A stretch of DNA of 6,606 nt from positions 1 to 6,606 of the forward strand of contig CADBPB010000097.1 of NCBI GenBank assembly GCA_902796525.1, written 5' to 3'. How positions within the stretch are numbered: the first letter of the stretch is position 1; each line of letters begins with the position of its first letter. Source of the DNA: an uncultured Erysipelotrichaceae bacterium. GTDB lineage: Bacteria; Bacillota_I; Bacilli_A; Erysipelotrichales; Erysipelotrichaceae. The translations under genes and the position numbers were made by a program. Below are positions 1 to 6,325 of this stretch, in pieces. Below the pieces are notes generated by a model, which was not told the DNA's origin, did not search any database, and saw only the letters and a program-made list of their open reading frames with translations.

Positions 1-531
1 ATGGAGATCACGATCGTCGATGAGAACGATCAGTATGTCGATCTGTCGCATAAGGCCCAGATCTCGGTATTCGACAGCAGAGGAATGATGCTGGAATCGG
101 CCTTGCAGACGCTGGCGACGCTGTCCGCCTTGAACCGCGTGCACCGCTACCGCCGCTACCGCAGACCGAGTTTCCTGAGTCTGCTGTTCATGCCAAGCTA
201 CGTCCGTCCGAGACCGATCCACGTGAGAAGACACATCAACCTGGATCCGGAACCGCGCAGACGTATCATGATCCAGCCGCGTCCTTCGTACAGCACCTGG
301 AATTCCAATAATTACCGTCCGCAAAACAACGTATGGAATTCCAAACGTCCCCAGAACAGTTCTTCTCATACGCCGAAGGCGCAGAACAGCATCCGGCCGA
401 GCGCTTCCAGACCGTCATCGGGTCTCAAGTCCTCCGGCAGCAAATCGGCGGGCATGGGGCACAAAGTCCAAAGCAACCTCAAGGCAGGCCGTTCCGGCGG
501 ACATAGCGCTCCGAGAAGCGGTAAGAAATAG
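1..531 (+). CDS. Unrecognised Arg/Ser-rich basic protein, start possibly outside window
   Basis: I do not recognise this protein. It is open from the first base of the window, which happens to be an ATG, so the real start may lie upstream and the 176-residue length is a minimum. Residues 1-45 look like a folded segment with mixed charge. From Arg46 to the end only two acidic residues occur (Asp82, Glu84), against many Arg, Lys and His, with a dense basic patch RYRRYRR at 49-55. A short hydrophobic stretch near 57-65 is too short for a confident membrane helix. Residues 100-176 are rich in Ser, Asn, Gly, Pro and Arg and are probably disordered; two degenerate repeats occur at 100-110 and 112-120 (WNS...RPQN). 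The GtrA-like gene starts 29 bases downstream on the same strand. Nucleic-acid or anionic-polymer binding is possible from charge alone but is only inference. Confidence 0.6.
   Translation: MEITIVDENDQYVDLSHKAQISVFDSRGMMLESALQTLATLSALNRVHRYRRYRRPSFLSLLFMPSYVRPRPIHVRRHINLDPEPRRRIMIQPRPSYSTWNSNNYRPQNNVWNSKRPQNSSSHTPKAQNSIRPSASRPSSGLKSSGSKSAGMGHKVQSNLKAGRSGGHSAPRSGKK
298..358 (+). repeat. Degenerate tandem repeat inside the basic protein
   Basis: The 10-mer TGGAATTCCA occurs at 298-307 and again at 334-343, each followed by a related stretch. In translation the units read WNSNNYRPQNN and WNSKRPQNS, separated by one Val. The repeat stays in frame, so it looks like a coding low-complexity duplication and not an inserted element. 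Confidence 0.6.
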
Positions 532-560
532 TCCTTGCCGGCACTGTTACACAACCAGCA

Positions 561-959
561 ATGAACAAGATTTTCTCCGGCTCCTTCTTCCGCTTTGTCG
601 CATCGTCCCTCAGCTCCGGTCTGGTCGACTTTGCCGTTTTCCAGATCATGCTGCTGCTGACGAAAACGCGGTTCCCCGCTTTCTATATCATGCTTTCGAC
701 ATGCGTTGCCAAAATCGCATCCGGGCTGTTCAATTTTGCGATCAATAAACTGCTTGTTTTTAAAAACAGAAGCAGCACCGTTTCTTCCGCCTGGAAGTAT
801 CTCCTGCTGTGGGCGACGCGCATGTTTCTTTCCGGCAGCATCGTCGGCGTATTGTATCAGCTGACACTGCTTCCGGAAGTTCTGCTTAAGGCTTTTACGG
901 ATTCTCTGCTGTTCTTTTTCAGTTATTTCGTTCAGAAAAAACTGATCTTCCGTTCTTAA
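561..959 (+). CDS. GtrA-like small membrane protein
   Basis: This 132-residue protein matches the GtrA family: small integral membrane proteins with four helices, implicated in moving lipid-linked sugars across the membrane or assisting glycosyltransferases in cell-surface polysaccharide synthesis. Hydrophobic segments lie roughly at 11-34, 41-66, 79-103 and 104-126. Family-like features are the Arg11-Phe12 start of helix 1, Asp23 within helix 1, the NFAINKLLVF stretch at 58-67, and the closing SYFVQKKLIF at 121-130, which echoes the same motif, as is typical of the two-fold GtrA layout. The length is normal for the family. No other start codon is available before the upstream in-frame stop at 522-524, yet no clear Shine-Dalgarno precedes this ATG; coupling to the gene ending at 531 is possible. 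No glycosyltransferase partner is present in the window. Family call is fairly sure; substrate unknown. Confidence 0.88.
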   Translation: MNKIFSGSFFRFVASSLSSGLVDFAVFQIMLLLTKTRFPAFYIMLSTCVAKIASGLFNFAINKLLVFKNRSSTVSSAWKYLLLWATRMFLSGSIVGVLYQLTLLPEVLLKAFTDSLLFFFSYFVQKKLIFRS

Positions 960-977
960 ACGCAAAAAACATCATAG

Positions 978-1016
978 AAAAAGACCGTTCCCGGAACGGT
1001 CTTTCTTTTGTTTCAT
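978..1016. terminator. Bidirectional intrinsic terminator between gtrA-like gene and pepF
   Basis: A perfect 12-bp stem pairs 980-991 with 993-1004 across a single nominal centre base; in practice the inner pairs open to give a small CG-rich loop. On the plus strand the stem is followed by CTTTTGTTT (1005-1013). On the minus strand the flank at 978-982 gives an uninterrupted run of five U. It sits 20 bases after the stop of the plus-strand gene and about 20 bases past the pepF stop, so it can end both convergent transcripts. Confidence 0.9.
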
Positions 1017-1022
1017 TGTTCT

Positions 1023-2828
1023 CTAGTCTTCCAGCTGTGCCGCGATCTCTTCGGCTTCCGCCAGGACTTTTTCGAATTTCTGCAAGGCGATGTCGATCGG
1101 TTCCGGTGTGGTCAGGTCGACACCTGCGTGTCTGAGTTCATCCAGCGGATACCGGCTGCCGCCCATGGACAGGAATTCCAGATACTTCTTCACGGCTTCT
1201 TCGCCTTCGTGCAGGATCTTTTCGGATAATGCCACTGCCGTCGAATAGCCTGTCGCATACACATAGACATAGAACGGGCTGTAGAAGTGCGGGATCCTGG
1301 ACCATTCGTACTGTACCTCTTCGTCCATTACGAGATCTTCGCCGAAGTAATCCCTGATCAGATCGGCATAGATCTTGTTCAGCAGGGCCGGCGTCAGCGT
1401 TTCTCTGGCTTCGACCAGTTCATGGGTTTTCTTTTCGAATTCCGCAAACATGGTCTGTCTATAGACCGTGCCTTTGAAGTTTTCCAGATACTGGTTCAGC
1501 AGAGCCAATCTCACCTTGGGATCCTTCTCCTCTCCTAATAATTTTTCGATCAGCAGGTTCTCATTGACCGTTGATGCGACTTCCGCCACGAAGAGCGTGT
1601 AACCCGAATACTGGGCAGGCTGATGATGGTTGGCCAGATAGCTGTGCATCGAGTGGCCCATTTCGTGGGCGATCGTTGAAACGGAATCCAGAGTGCCGGT
1701 GAAGTTGGTCAGGATGTAAGGATTGCTGTCATAGGTGCCGGAAGAGAAAGCGCCGGAACTCTTGCCCTTGTTCGGATAGACATCGATCCAGCGGTCCTTG
1801 AAGGCCGAACGGACGACATCCGTGTATTCCTTGCCTAACGGAGCCAGGGCTTCCAGGATCGTTTTCTGAGCCTGTTCATAGGTGTAGTTCTTCTCTGCCG
1901 AGGCGACCAATGGCGTATAGACATCGTAGTAGTGCAGTTCATCCAGTTTCAGGATCTTCTTGCGCAGGCTGACATAACGGTGCATGGCCGGCATATGGGC
2001 ACGTACCGTCTGGATCAGCTGGTCGTAGACTTCTTCCGGAATGTTGGAATGGGACATCGACATGACTCTTGAGCTCGGATAATGGCGGAGTCTTGCTTCG
2101 ACGGTCGCGGCCTTGACGTTGGTCGCATAGGTCGAGGTCAGAGTGTTGTTGTGCTGCTTGTAGGTCTTGTAGAAGCTGCGGAAGGCATTCTCTCTCAGCA
2201 CTCTATCAGGACTGCTCTGGAGCAGAATGAAATTGGCACCGCCGACTTCATGTTCGTTGCCCTGGCTGTCCTTGGCGTTATCAAACACCATATCCGCATC
2301 CATCAGATAGTCCGCGATCTCGCCGGCTGCCTGATTGACTTCCGCGAAGCTGGCCATGATCCGTTCCTCTTCCACCGTCAGGGTATGTTCCTTTTTCTTG
2401 ATCAGCTTTTCCAGATTGAAACGGTAGTCTTTCAATCCCTCGTATTCCAGCAGGCCGTTGAGTTCTTCCATCGACATGGACAGGATCTCCGGCTCCACAT
2501 AGGCGGATGCGGTCATCAGTTCGACATAGCGGGACATGACCTGGCCGAACATGGCCTGGGCTTTTTCGTTGGTATTGTCTTCGCTCTTGCGTAAAGAGAC
2601 GTAGCAGAAGAGGTTTTCCAGCTTGCGGGAAGCCTCGGTCTCTTTGTGCATGTATTCGGCGATCATCGCAGGATCGTGGAGCTTGCCCTGATAGGAAGCT
2701 GCTGTTTTGATGAAGTCTTCGGTTTCCCCTAAAGCTTCCTTCCATGCGTCATCGCTTTCAAAGAGACTGCCGAGGTCCCACTTGTACTCTTCAGCGATCT
2801 CGTTTCTTTCTTTGATTTTTTCGCTCAT
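1023..2828 (-). CDS. pepF: Oligoendopeptidase F, M3B family zinc metallopeptidase
   Basis: This is a cytoplasmic zinc endopeptidase that cleaves medium-length oligopeptides, as known for lactococcal PepF. With the chosen start it has 601 residues, the usual family length. The N-terminal oligopeptidase-F domain lies roughly at 105-175 and the M3 catalytic domain at 195-580. The zinc site HEMGH is at residues 388-392 (bases 1653-1667), with the third ligand Glu416 in the following VAEVAST motif, 24 residues after the second His as expected for M3. The Tyr-rich segment PHFYSPFYVYVYATG near 513-527 is the conserved substrate-binding region. An upstream in-frame ATG at 2858 would add ten residues, but the ATG at 2828 has a good Shine-Dalgarno (AAGAAGG, seven bases away) and the candidate promoter would place transcription start at about 2856, so 2828 is preferred. 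The gene stands alone, convergent with the GtrA-like gene and divergent from the downstream operon. Confidence 0.97.
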   Translation of the reverse strand: MSEKIKERNEIAEEYKWDLGSLFESDDAWKEALGETEDFIKTAASYQGKLHDPAMIAEYMHKETEASRKLENLFCYVSLRKSEDNTNEKAQAMFGQVMSRYVELMTASAYVEPEILSMSMEELNGLLEYEGLKDYRFNLEKLIKKKEHTLTVEEERIMASFAEVNQAAGEIADYLMDADMVFDNAKDSQGNEHEVGGANFILLQSSPDRVLRENAFRSFYKTYKQHNNTLTSTYATNVKAATVEARLRHYPSSRVMSMSHSNIPEEVYDQLIQTVRAHMPAMHRYVSLRKKILKLDELHYYDVYTPLVASAEKNYTYEQAQKTILEALAPLGKEYTDVVRSAFKDRWIDVYPNKGKSSGAFSSGTYDSNPYILTNFTGTLDSVSTIAHEMGHSMHSYLANHHQPAQYSGYTLFVAEVASTVNENLLIEKLLGEEKDPKVRLALLNQYLENFKGTVYRQTMFAEFEKKTHELVEARETLTPALLNKIYADLIRDYFGEDLVMDEEVQYEWSRIPHFYSPFYVYVYATGYSTAVALSEKILHEGEEAVKKYLEFLSMGGSRYPLDELRHAGVDLTTPEPIDIALQKFEKVLAEAEEIAAQLED

Positions 2829-2835
2829 TTGTTTA

Positions 2836-2842
2836 CCTTCTT
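2836..2842 (-). promoter_or_regulatory. Ribosome binding site deciding the pepF start
   Basis: On the minus strand this reads AAGAAGG and lies seven bases before the ATG at 2828-2826. It supports that start over the longer in-frame ATG at 2858. Confidence 0.75.
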
Positions 2843-2862
2843 TCTTGGGTAGATCCATGTCT

Positions 2863-2891
2863 ATTGTACACTAGTCGTTTAGGAGAATCAT
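2863..2891 (-). promoter_or_regulatory. Candidate sigma-A promoter for pepF
   Basis: On the minus strand a TACAAT -10 element (2863-2868, five of six consensus bases) lies 17 bases from a weak ATGATT -35 (2886-2891, three of six). The predicted transcription start near 2856 leaves a leader of about 28 bases containing the Shine-Dalgarno. The -35 is poor, so this is a candidate only. Confidence 0.4.
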
Positions 2892-2908
2892 AGGGAACGC
2901 AGGGTATA

Positions 2909-3550
2909 ATGAAGATGATGAAGAAAGACAGGTTCTATTACATCAACGGGACCGCCTATGCCGGGAAGTCGACGATGGTGAAACGGCTGGCGGAGAAATA
3001 CGACGGGATCGCCTGCGAAGAGAATTACCACGATGCTTTGCTGGAGGGACTGGATCGGAACGAATTTCCCTGTCTCTGTTACACCAGGGATCTTGAAGAC
3101 TGGCATGATTTCATCCGCAGGAGTCCCGAAGAATATGAAGCCTGGTACGACGGGGTCTCCAAGGAATGCGAGATCCTCGAACTGCGGATCCTGGAAGGAC
3201 TGAAAGAACAGGACAGACCGGTTTTTGTGGATACGAACATCTCCATCGAAACTCTAAAGCAGATCGCCGAACCGGACCATGTGCTGATCATGCTGGCAGA
3301 TCCGCTGATCTCGGTGCGTCGTTTCTTCGAACGTCCCGATAAGGAGAAGCAGTTTCTCTATCGGCTGATCATGGAAGAAGCGGATCCTGAAAAAGCCATG
3401 GAGAACTACCGCCAGGGACTGATGCGGATCAATTCGAAAGAACGATACGAACGCTTCCTGCATTCCGGCTTCCCGGTGCTGGTAAGAGATGAGAATCGCA
3501 GCATCGAAGAGACATTGAAACTGGTCGAAGAAATCTTCGGCTTGCATTGA
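2909..3550 (+). CDS. P-loop NTPase, kinase-like, substrate unknown
   Basis: This 213-residue protein opens with a beta-strand and a Walker A P-loop (G14-TAYA-G19-K20-S21-T22), the layout of small nucleoside, shikimate or metabolite kinases and related phosphotransferases. The stretch RPVFVDTN at 103-110 looks like a second strand with a Walker B or substrate-side Asp108. The basic segment around Arg137-Arg138 to Arg152 could act as a lid. No membrane segment or signal peptide is seen. Three in-frame ATGs crowd the start (2909, 2915, 2918); AGGG at 2901-2904 is 4 bases from the first and 10 from the second, so the exact start is uncertain. It is the first gene of the plus-strand run and ends ten bases before the nitroreductase. 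The substrate cannot be named. An antibiotic phosphotransferase role is conceivable, since some such enzymes share this fold, but nothing here shows it. Confidence 0.85.
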   Translation: MKMMKKDRFYYINGTAYAGKSTMVKRLAEKYDGIACEENYHDALLEGLDRNEFPCLCYTRDLEDWHDFIRRSPEEYEAWYDGVSKECEILELRILEGLKEQDRPVFVDTNISIETLKQIAEPDHVLIMLADPLISVRRFFERPDKEKQFLYRLIMEEADPEKAMENYRQGLMRINSKERYERFLHSGFPVLVRDENRSIEETLKLVEEIFGLH

Positions 3551-3553
3551 GGT
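3549..3553 (+). promoter_or_regulatory. Ribosome binding site overlapping the upstream stop codon
   Basis: GAGGT overlaps the TGA stop of the kinase-like gene (3548-3550) and lies seven bases before the nitroreductase ATG. The arrangement fits translational coupling within one operon. Confidence 0.7.
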
Positions 3554-3560
3554 ACGAATT

Positions 3561-4100
3561 ATGAACGTCATTGAAACGATACAAAAGCGGCACAGCTATC
3601 GCGGCAGATACAAGGCAGAACCGATCTCTCGGGATGATCTTCTGACGATCATGGAAGCGGGGCTGGCTGCCCCTTCCGGCTGCAACATGCAGACGGTTTC
3701 TCTGATCTGCGTCGATGATCCTGAGGTGCTGAAAAAAGTCAAAGAAGCGATCGATCCTCCTGTTGCCGAAACGGCTCCGGCGCTGATCTGCGTCCTGACC
3801 CAGAGGATCAACGCCTACCGGGACAGATGCTACGCCACCCAGGACTATGCCGCGGCCATCGAAAACATGCTTCTGGCGATCGTGGAACTGGGATATCAGA
3901 GCTGCTGGTACGAGGGACACATCACCGATGAAGACAGGATCGGCGACAGGATCGCCAAGATCCTCCATGTGCCGGAAAGCTATGAACTGGTATGCATCCT
4001 CCCGATCGGGATCGCGGAAGAAGAAACGGCCGCTCCGAAAAAGAAAGCGTTCCAGGAACGCGCATGGTTCAATGCATTCGATGGAAACGCCAAGGTATAA
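3561..4100 (+). CDS. Nitroreductase family protein (FMN-dependent oxidoreductase)
   Basis: A 179-residue member of the nitroreductase superfamily, whose enzymes use FMN and NAD(P)H to reduce nitro groups, quinones or other small electrophiles in the cytoplasm, usually as homodimers. The FMN-phosphate motif RHSYR is at 10-14, followed by the diagnostic APSGCNMQ at 37-44 and the usual VDDPE at 51-55. The helix DYAAAIENMLLAIVELGYQS at 95-114 corresponds to the conserved dimer/flavin helix, and LPIGIAEE at 147-154 matches the family's late strand. At 179 residues it is on the short side, typical of the compact clostridial-type members. It begins ten bases after the kinase-like gene. The family is clear, but the physiological substrate is not. 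Confidence 0.93.
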   Translation: MNVIETIQKRHSYRGRYKAEPISRDDLLTIMEAGLAAPSGCNMQTVSLICVDDPEVLKKVKEAIDPPVAETAPALICVLTQRINAYRDRCYATQDYAAAIENMLLAIVELGYQSCWYEGHITDEDRIGDRIAKILHVPESYELVCILPIGIAEEETAAPKKKAFQERAWFNAFDGNAKV

Positions 4101-4115
4101 TGAATAGAGAAAGAT

Positions 4116-4121
4116 AAGGAG
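4116..4121 (+). promoter_or_regulatory. Shine-Dalgarno with long spacing
   Basis: AAGGAG is the best Shine-Dalgarno in the 35-base gap, but it lies 14 bases before the ATG at 4136, longer than usual. An in-frame stop at 4115-4117 rules out an earlier start, and the encoded N-terminus already fits the GNAT fold, so the start stands and translation may be modest. Confidence 0.5.
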
Positions 4122-4135
4122 CAGCAGCGCTTTCC

Positions 4136-5251
4136 ATGAAACAAGTCTTTACATCGGATCGCATTTCTTTTGTCGAAGTTTCCGAACAGCTGATACCGGA
4201 TTATCTGGCCATGGTCAACGACTATGAGAATGTCAACAGATACATCGGAGGCAGAAAGAAAGAATTTACCGAGGAGCAGGAGATCCAGTGGGTACAGAAG
4301 AAGCTGGCTGAAAAAGCCCCTGTCTTTTCGATGATCGAAAAGAAGAGCGGGAAATTCATCGGAAACATCGAGCTGATGGATGTGACGGATCATTCGGGAG
4401 AACTGGGGATCGCTCTGACGGCAGAGATGCAGAACAAGGGCTTCGGAACGGAAGCGGTCCTGGCTCTGACAGACTACGGATTCGATCAGCTGGGTCTGCA
4501 AAGGATCTATCTCAGGACCGATCCCGAAAACGCGAGAGCGATCCGCGTCTATCAGAAATGCGGTTTCAAGGAATATGGGCGCAATAAGGATCATGTCTAT
4601 ATGGAACAGATGAAACAAAGCGATGTATCGCAGGCGCAACACATGCATGAGCTTGCAAGCGATGAAGCCTATGCCGTCATCGGACACTATGATCCGGAAG
4701 GTCTTCAATACTTTATCATGGCCGACGATCGTCCCTATCGGGGTCCGGAGTCGCATCGGGAAGCGATCTGTCACGCCATGCGTATCGCATCCGATCGTGA
4801 GATCAGAGACATCAAAGAAGCGGAAGTGAAGCTGGGAAAAACATATCCGGATCTGCTTTGTCCGTTCTCTTTCGACACCGGCAAAGCCAAGGCAAGATCC
4901 ATCGATGCAAAAGATCTGCTCTATGTGCCGGTACTGATAAAAAAGAATTATCTGAATACTGCCGTCTATGACTGCGACTATCATAACGAGGGACATGGCG
5001 AAGCGATCCCCTACTGGTACGCTTTTCTGGAAGGACCTCATGAAGCGGGGCGCTTTGATCCTGCCGACTTTGTCAAAGTAAATCAGTCGCTGTTCCCGGA
5101 AGGAACGGAACAGCTCGATGCCTATGAATGGACGACGGACTGGTCCGATTACTTCGATGATGGACACGAATGGTGGGGAGCTTCCTGCTGGAGCGTTTAT
5201 GACGGAAAGAAAAACCGTTATGTCGTGATCTTCGCATCCGCTACCGACTGA
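4136..5251 (+). CDS. RimJ/RimL-type GNAT acetyltransferase fused to an unrecognised C-terminal domain
   Basis: This 371-residue protein has two parts. Residues 1-160 form a complete RimJ/RimL-like GNAT domain that would use acetyl-CoA to acetylate an amine: the acetyl-CoA loop QNKGFG is at 99-104, and the motif-B region NARAIRVYQKCGF at 132-144 is typical. Residues 161-371 are a second domain I cannot name. It carries a polar cluster D279-C280-D281-H283-E285-H287-E289 that could bind a metal, and an aromatic acidic tail with Trp294, 332, 336, 346, 347 and 352, including GHEWWG at 343-348 and a final ASATD. Similar tails seem familiar from uncharacterised Firmicute proteins, but this is memory and not a search. 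The two parts are joined in a single uninterrupted frame with no sign of a sequencing frameshift. It lies 35 bases after the nitroreductase and 12 before the YdeI-like gene. Confidence 0.9.
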   Translation: MKQVFTSDRISFVEVSEQLIPDYLAMVNDYENVNRYIGGRKKEFTEEQEIQWVQKKLAEKAPVFSMIEKKSGKFIGNIELMDVTDHSGELGIALTAEMQNKGFGTEAVLALTDYGFDQLGLQRIYLRTDPENARAIRVYQKCGFKEYGRNKDHVYMEQMKQSDVSQAQHMHELASDEAYAVIGHYDPEGLQYFIMADDRPYRGPESHREAICHAMRIASDREIRDIKEAEVKLGKTYPDLLCPFSFDTGKAKARSIDAKDLLYVPVLIKKNYLNTAVYDCDYHNEGHGEAIPYWYAFLEGPHEAGRFDPADFVKVNQSLFPEGTEQLDAYEWTTDWSDYFDDGHEWWGASCWSVYDGKKNRYVVIFASATD

Positions 5252-5255
5252 AGGA
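5251..5255 (+). promoter_or_regulatory. Ribosome binding site adjoining the upstream stop codon
   Basis: AAGGA begins on the last base of the TGA stop (5249-5251) and lies eight bases before the ATG at 5264, a good spacing that fits coupled translation of the fusion gene and the YdeI-like gene. Confidence 0.65.
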
Positions 5256-5263
5256 ATATATCC

Positions 5264-5836
5264 ATGGAGATCTTTTCTACAAGCGATCGCAGCGAATGGC
5301 GGAACTATCTGGAGGATCATTTCGAGACTTCGAAAGAGATCTGGCTCGTGTTTCCGATGAAGGATTCAGGGGAAAAGAGTCTTTCTTATAATGATGCGGT
5401 CGAGGAAGCGCTCTGTTTCGGATGGATCGACAGCATCAATAAGCACCTCGATGATCTGCGCTGCATCCGGCGCTTTTCGCCAAGGAAGGCGGGAAGCCCT
5501 TATTCGCAGCCGAATATCGAGAGACTTCTCTGGCTGGAGGCACATCACATGATACATCCGAAGATCAGGGAAAGCATCCTTCCGATCATCGAAGTCCCTT
5601 TTGTCTATCCTCAGGATATTATGGATGCCGTTAGGAATGATGAAAAGGCATGGGAACATTATCAGCGCTTCTCCGATCCATACAGACGTATCCGTATCGC
5701 TTATATCGAAGCTGCCAGAAAACGTCCGGAAGAGTTCGAGAAAAGACTGAAGAATTTCATCGAGAAAACGCGTCAGAACAAACTGATCATGGGCTATGGC
5801 GGGATCGATAAATACTACGGACAGCAGGATATCTGA
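5264..5836 (+). CDS. YdeI/OmdA-family protein
   Basis: A 190-residue protein with the hallmarks of the YdeI/OmpD-associated family. EIWLVF at 25-30 is followed by the conserved block SYNDAVEEALCFGWIDS (41-57) and RRFSPRKAGSPYSQPN (69-84), which corresponds to the family's rFsPRk..S.Ws..N motif with Tyr in the usual Trp position. The C-terminal helical part at 140-172 is rich in Arg, Lys and Glu, matching the family's closing basic helix. The family was named from enterobacterial genes linked to resistance to cationic peptides and an outer-membrane porin. That link cannot apply directly in a Gram-positive without OmpD, so the role here is unknown, with a stress or antimicrobial-tolerance role only a possibility. 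No signal peptide or membrane helix is seen, suggesting a cytoplasmic protein. It starts 12 bases after the fusion gene and ends 20 before the next GNAT. Confidence 0.9.
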   Translation: MEIFSTSDRSEWRNYLEDHFETSKEIWLVFPMKDSGEKSLSYNDAVEEALCFGWIDSINKHLDDLRCIRRFSPRKAGSPYSQPNIERLLWLEAHHMIHPKIRESILPIIEVPFVYPQDIMDAVRNDEKAWEHYQRFSDPYRRIRIAYIEAARKRPEEFEKRLKNFIEKTRQNKLIMGYGGIDKYYGQQDI

Positions 5837-5856
5837 GCCGATAAAGAGAGGATGAT

Positions 5857-6318
5857 ATGGAAATCAGAATCGTTACAGATAAAACAGAGAAGCAGCAGAT
5901 CGCAAGATCTGTGCTGGAAACACTGCGTCAATGGTTCGAAGTCGAGGAAGCCAGAGAAGACTATATCGTTAAGAGCGCAGATTTTCTATTCTTTGCGGCT
6001 TTTGACAAAGATCGCCCGGTCGGATTCCTTTGCCTGAAAGAAACAGGAAAGGATACCATGGAGCTTTGTCTCATGGGCGTATTGAAAGAATACCATCGCA
6101 AGGGTATCGGAAGAATGCTGGTGGAAAAGGCGAAAAAAGAAACGGCAGACATGGGTTATTCATTCCTTCAGGTCAAGACCGTTCAGATGGGGATCTATGA
6201 AGATTATGATGAAACCAATCGTTTCTATCGCTCTTTAGGTTTTAAGGCATTCGAAGTCTTTCCTTTGTTGTGGGATGAAAAGAATCCCTGTCAGGTCTAT
6301 GTGATGTCGCTGAAATGA
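5857..6318 (+). CDS. GNAT family N-acetyltransferase
   Basis: A 153-residue single-domain GNAT, a normal length for the family. The acetyl-CoA binding motif A covers LMGVLKEYHRKGIGRMLVEK at 72-91, with the H80-R-K-G-I-G85 loop; His replaces the usual Gln/Arg at the first position of the signature. Motif B follows as YDETNRFYRSLGF at 117-129. The late segment PLLWDEKNPCQVYVMSL (136-152) is a conserved-looking ending I associate with a subgroup of Firmicute GNATs of unknown substrate. The Shine-Dalgarno AGAGAGG (5845-5851) is five bases before the ATG. Another ATG at 5852 is in a different frame and is not used. It is the last gene of the run, with a strong terminator just past its stop. Acetylation of a small amine or a protein N-terminus is expected from the fold; the acceptor is unknown. 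Confidence 0.92.
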   Translation: MEIRIVTDKTEKQQIARSVLETLRQWFEVEEAREDYIVKSADFLFFAAFDKDRPVGFLCLKETGKDTMELCLMGVLKEYHRKGIGRMLVEKAKKETADMGYSFLQVKTVQMGIYEDYDETNRFYRSLGFKAFEVFPLLWDEKNPCQVYVMSLK

Positions 6319-6325
6319 TGTCATT

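Noticed and set aside
366..965. A 199-codon minus-strand open frame opposite the basic and GtrA-like genes
   Set aside because: The plus-strand GtrA family match and its helices are clear; the antisense translation is charged and featureless, with no Shine-Dalgarno or promoter supporting it.
2082..2594. A 170-codon plus-strand open frame inside pepF
   Set aside because: It is antisense to the well-conserved M3 peptidase, so it is a shadow of real coding sequence.
2829..2858. Ten-residue N-terminal extension of PepF from the ATG at 2858
   Set aside because: The ATG at 2828 has a good Shine-Dalgarno at ideal spacing, and the extension encodes that very Shine-Dalgarno region. The candidate promoter would start transcription too late to include 2858.
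4970..5002. HNEGH at residues 283-287 of the fusion protein as a zinc-protease active site
   Set aside because: The order is H-x-E-x-H, not HExxH, and no protease fold or third-ligand motif is apparent. It is kept only as a possible metal-binding cluster.
3980..5320. A 446-codon open frame on the minus strand
   Set aside because: It lies opposite the end of the nitroreductase and the whole GNAT fusion. Its translation matches no family I know, and it is explained by the GAT/ATC/GAA-rich sense codons, which rarely give stops in the antisense frame.
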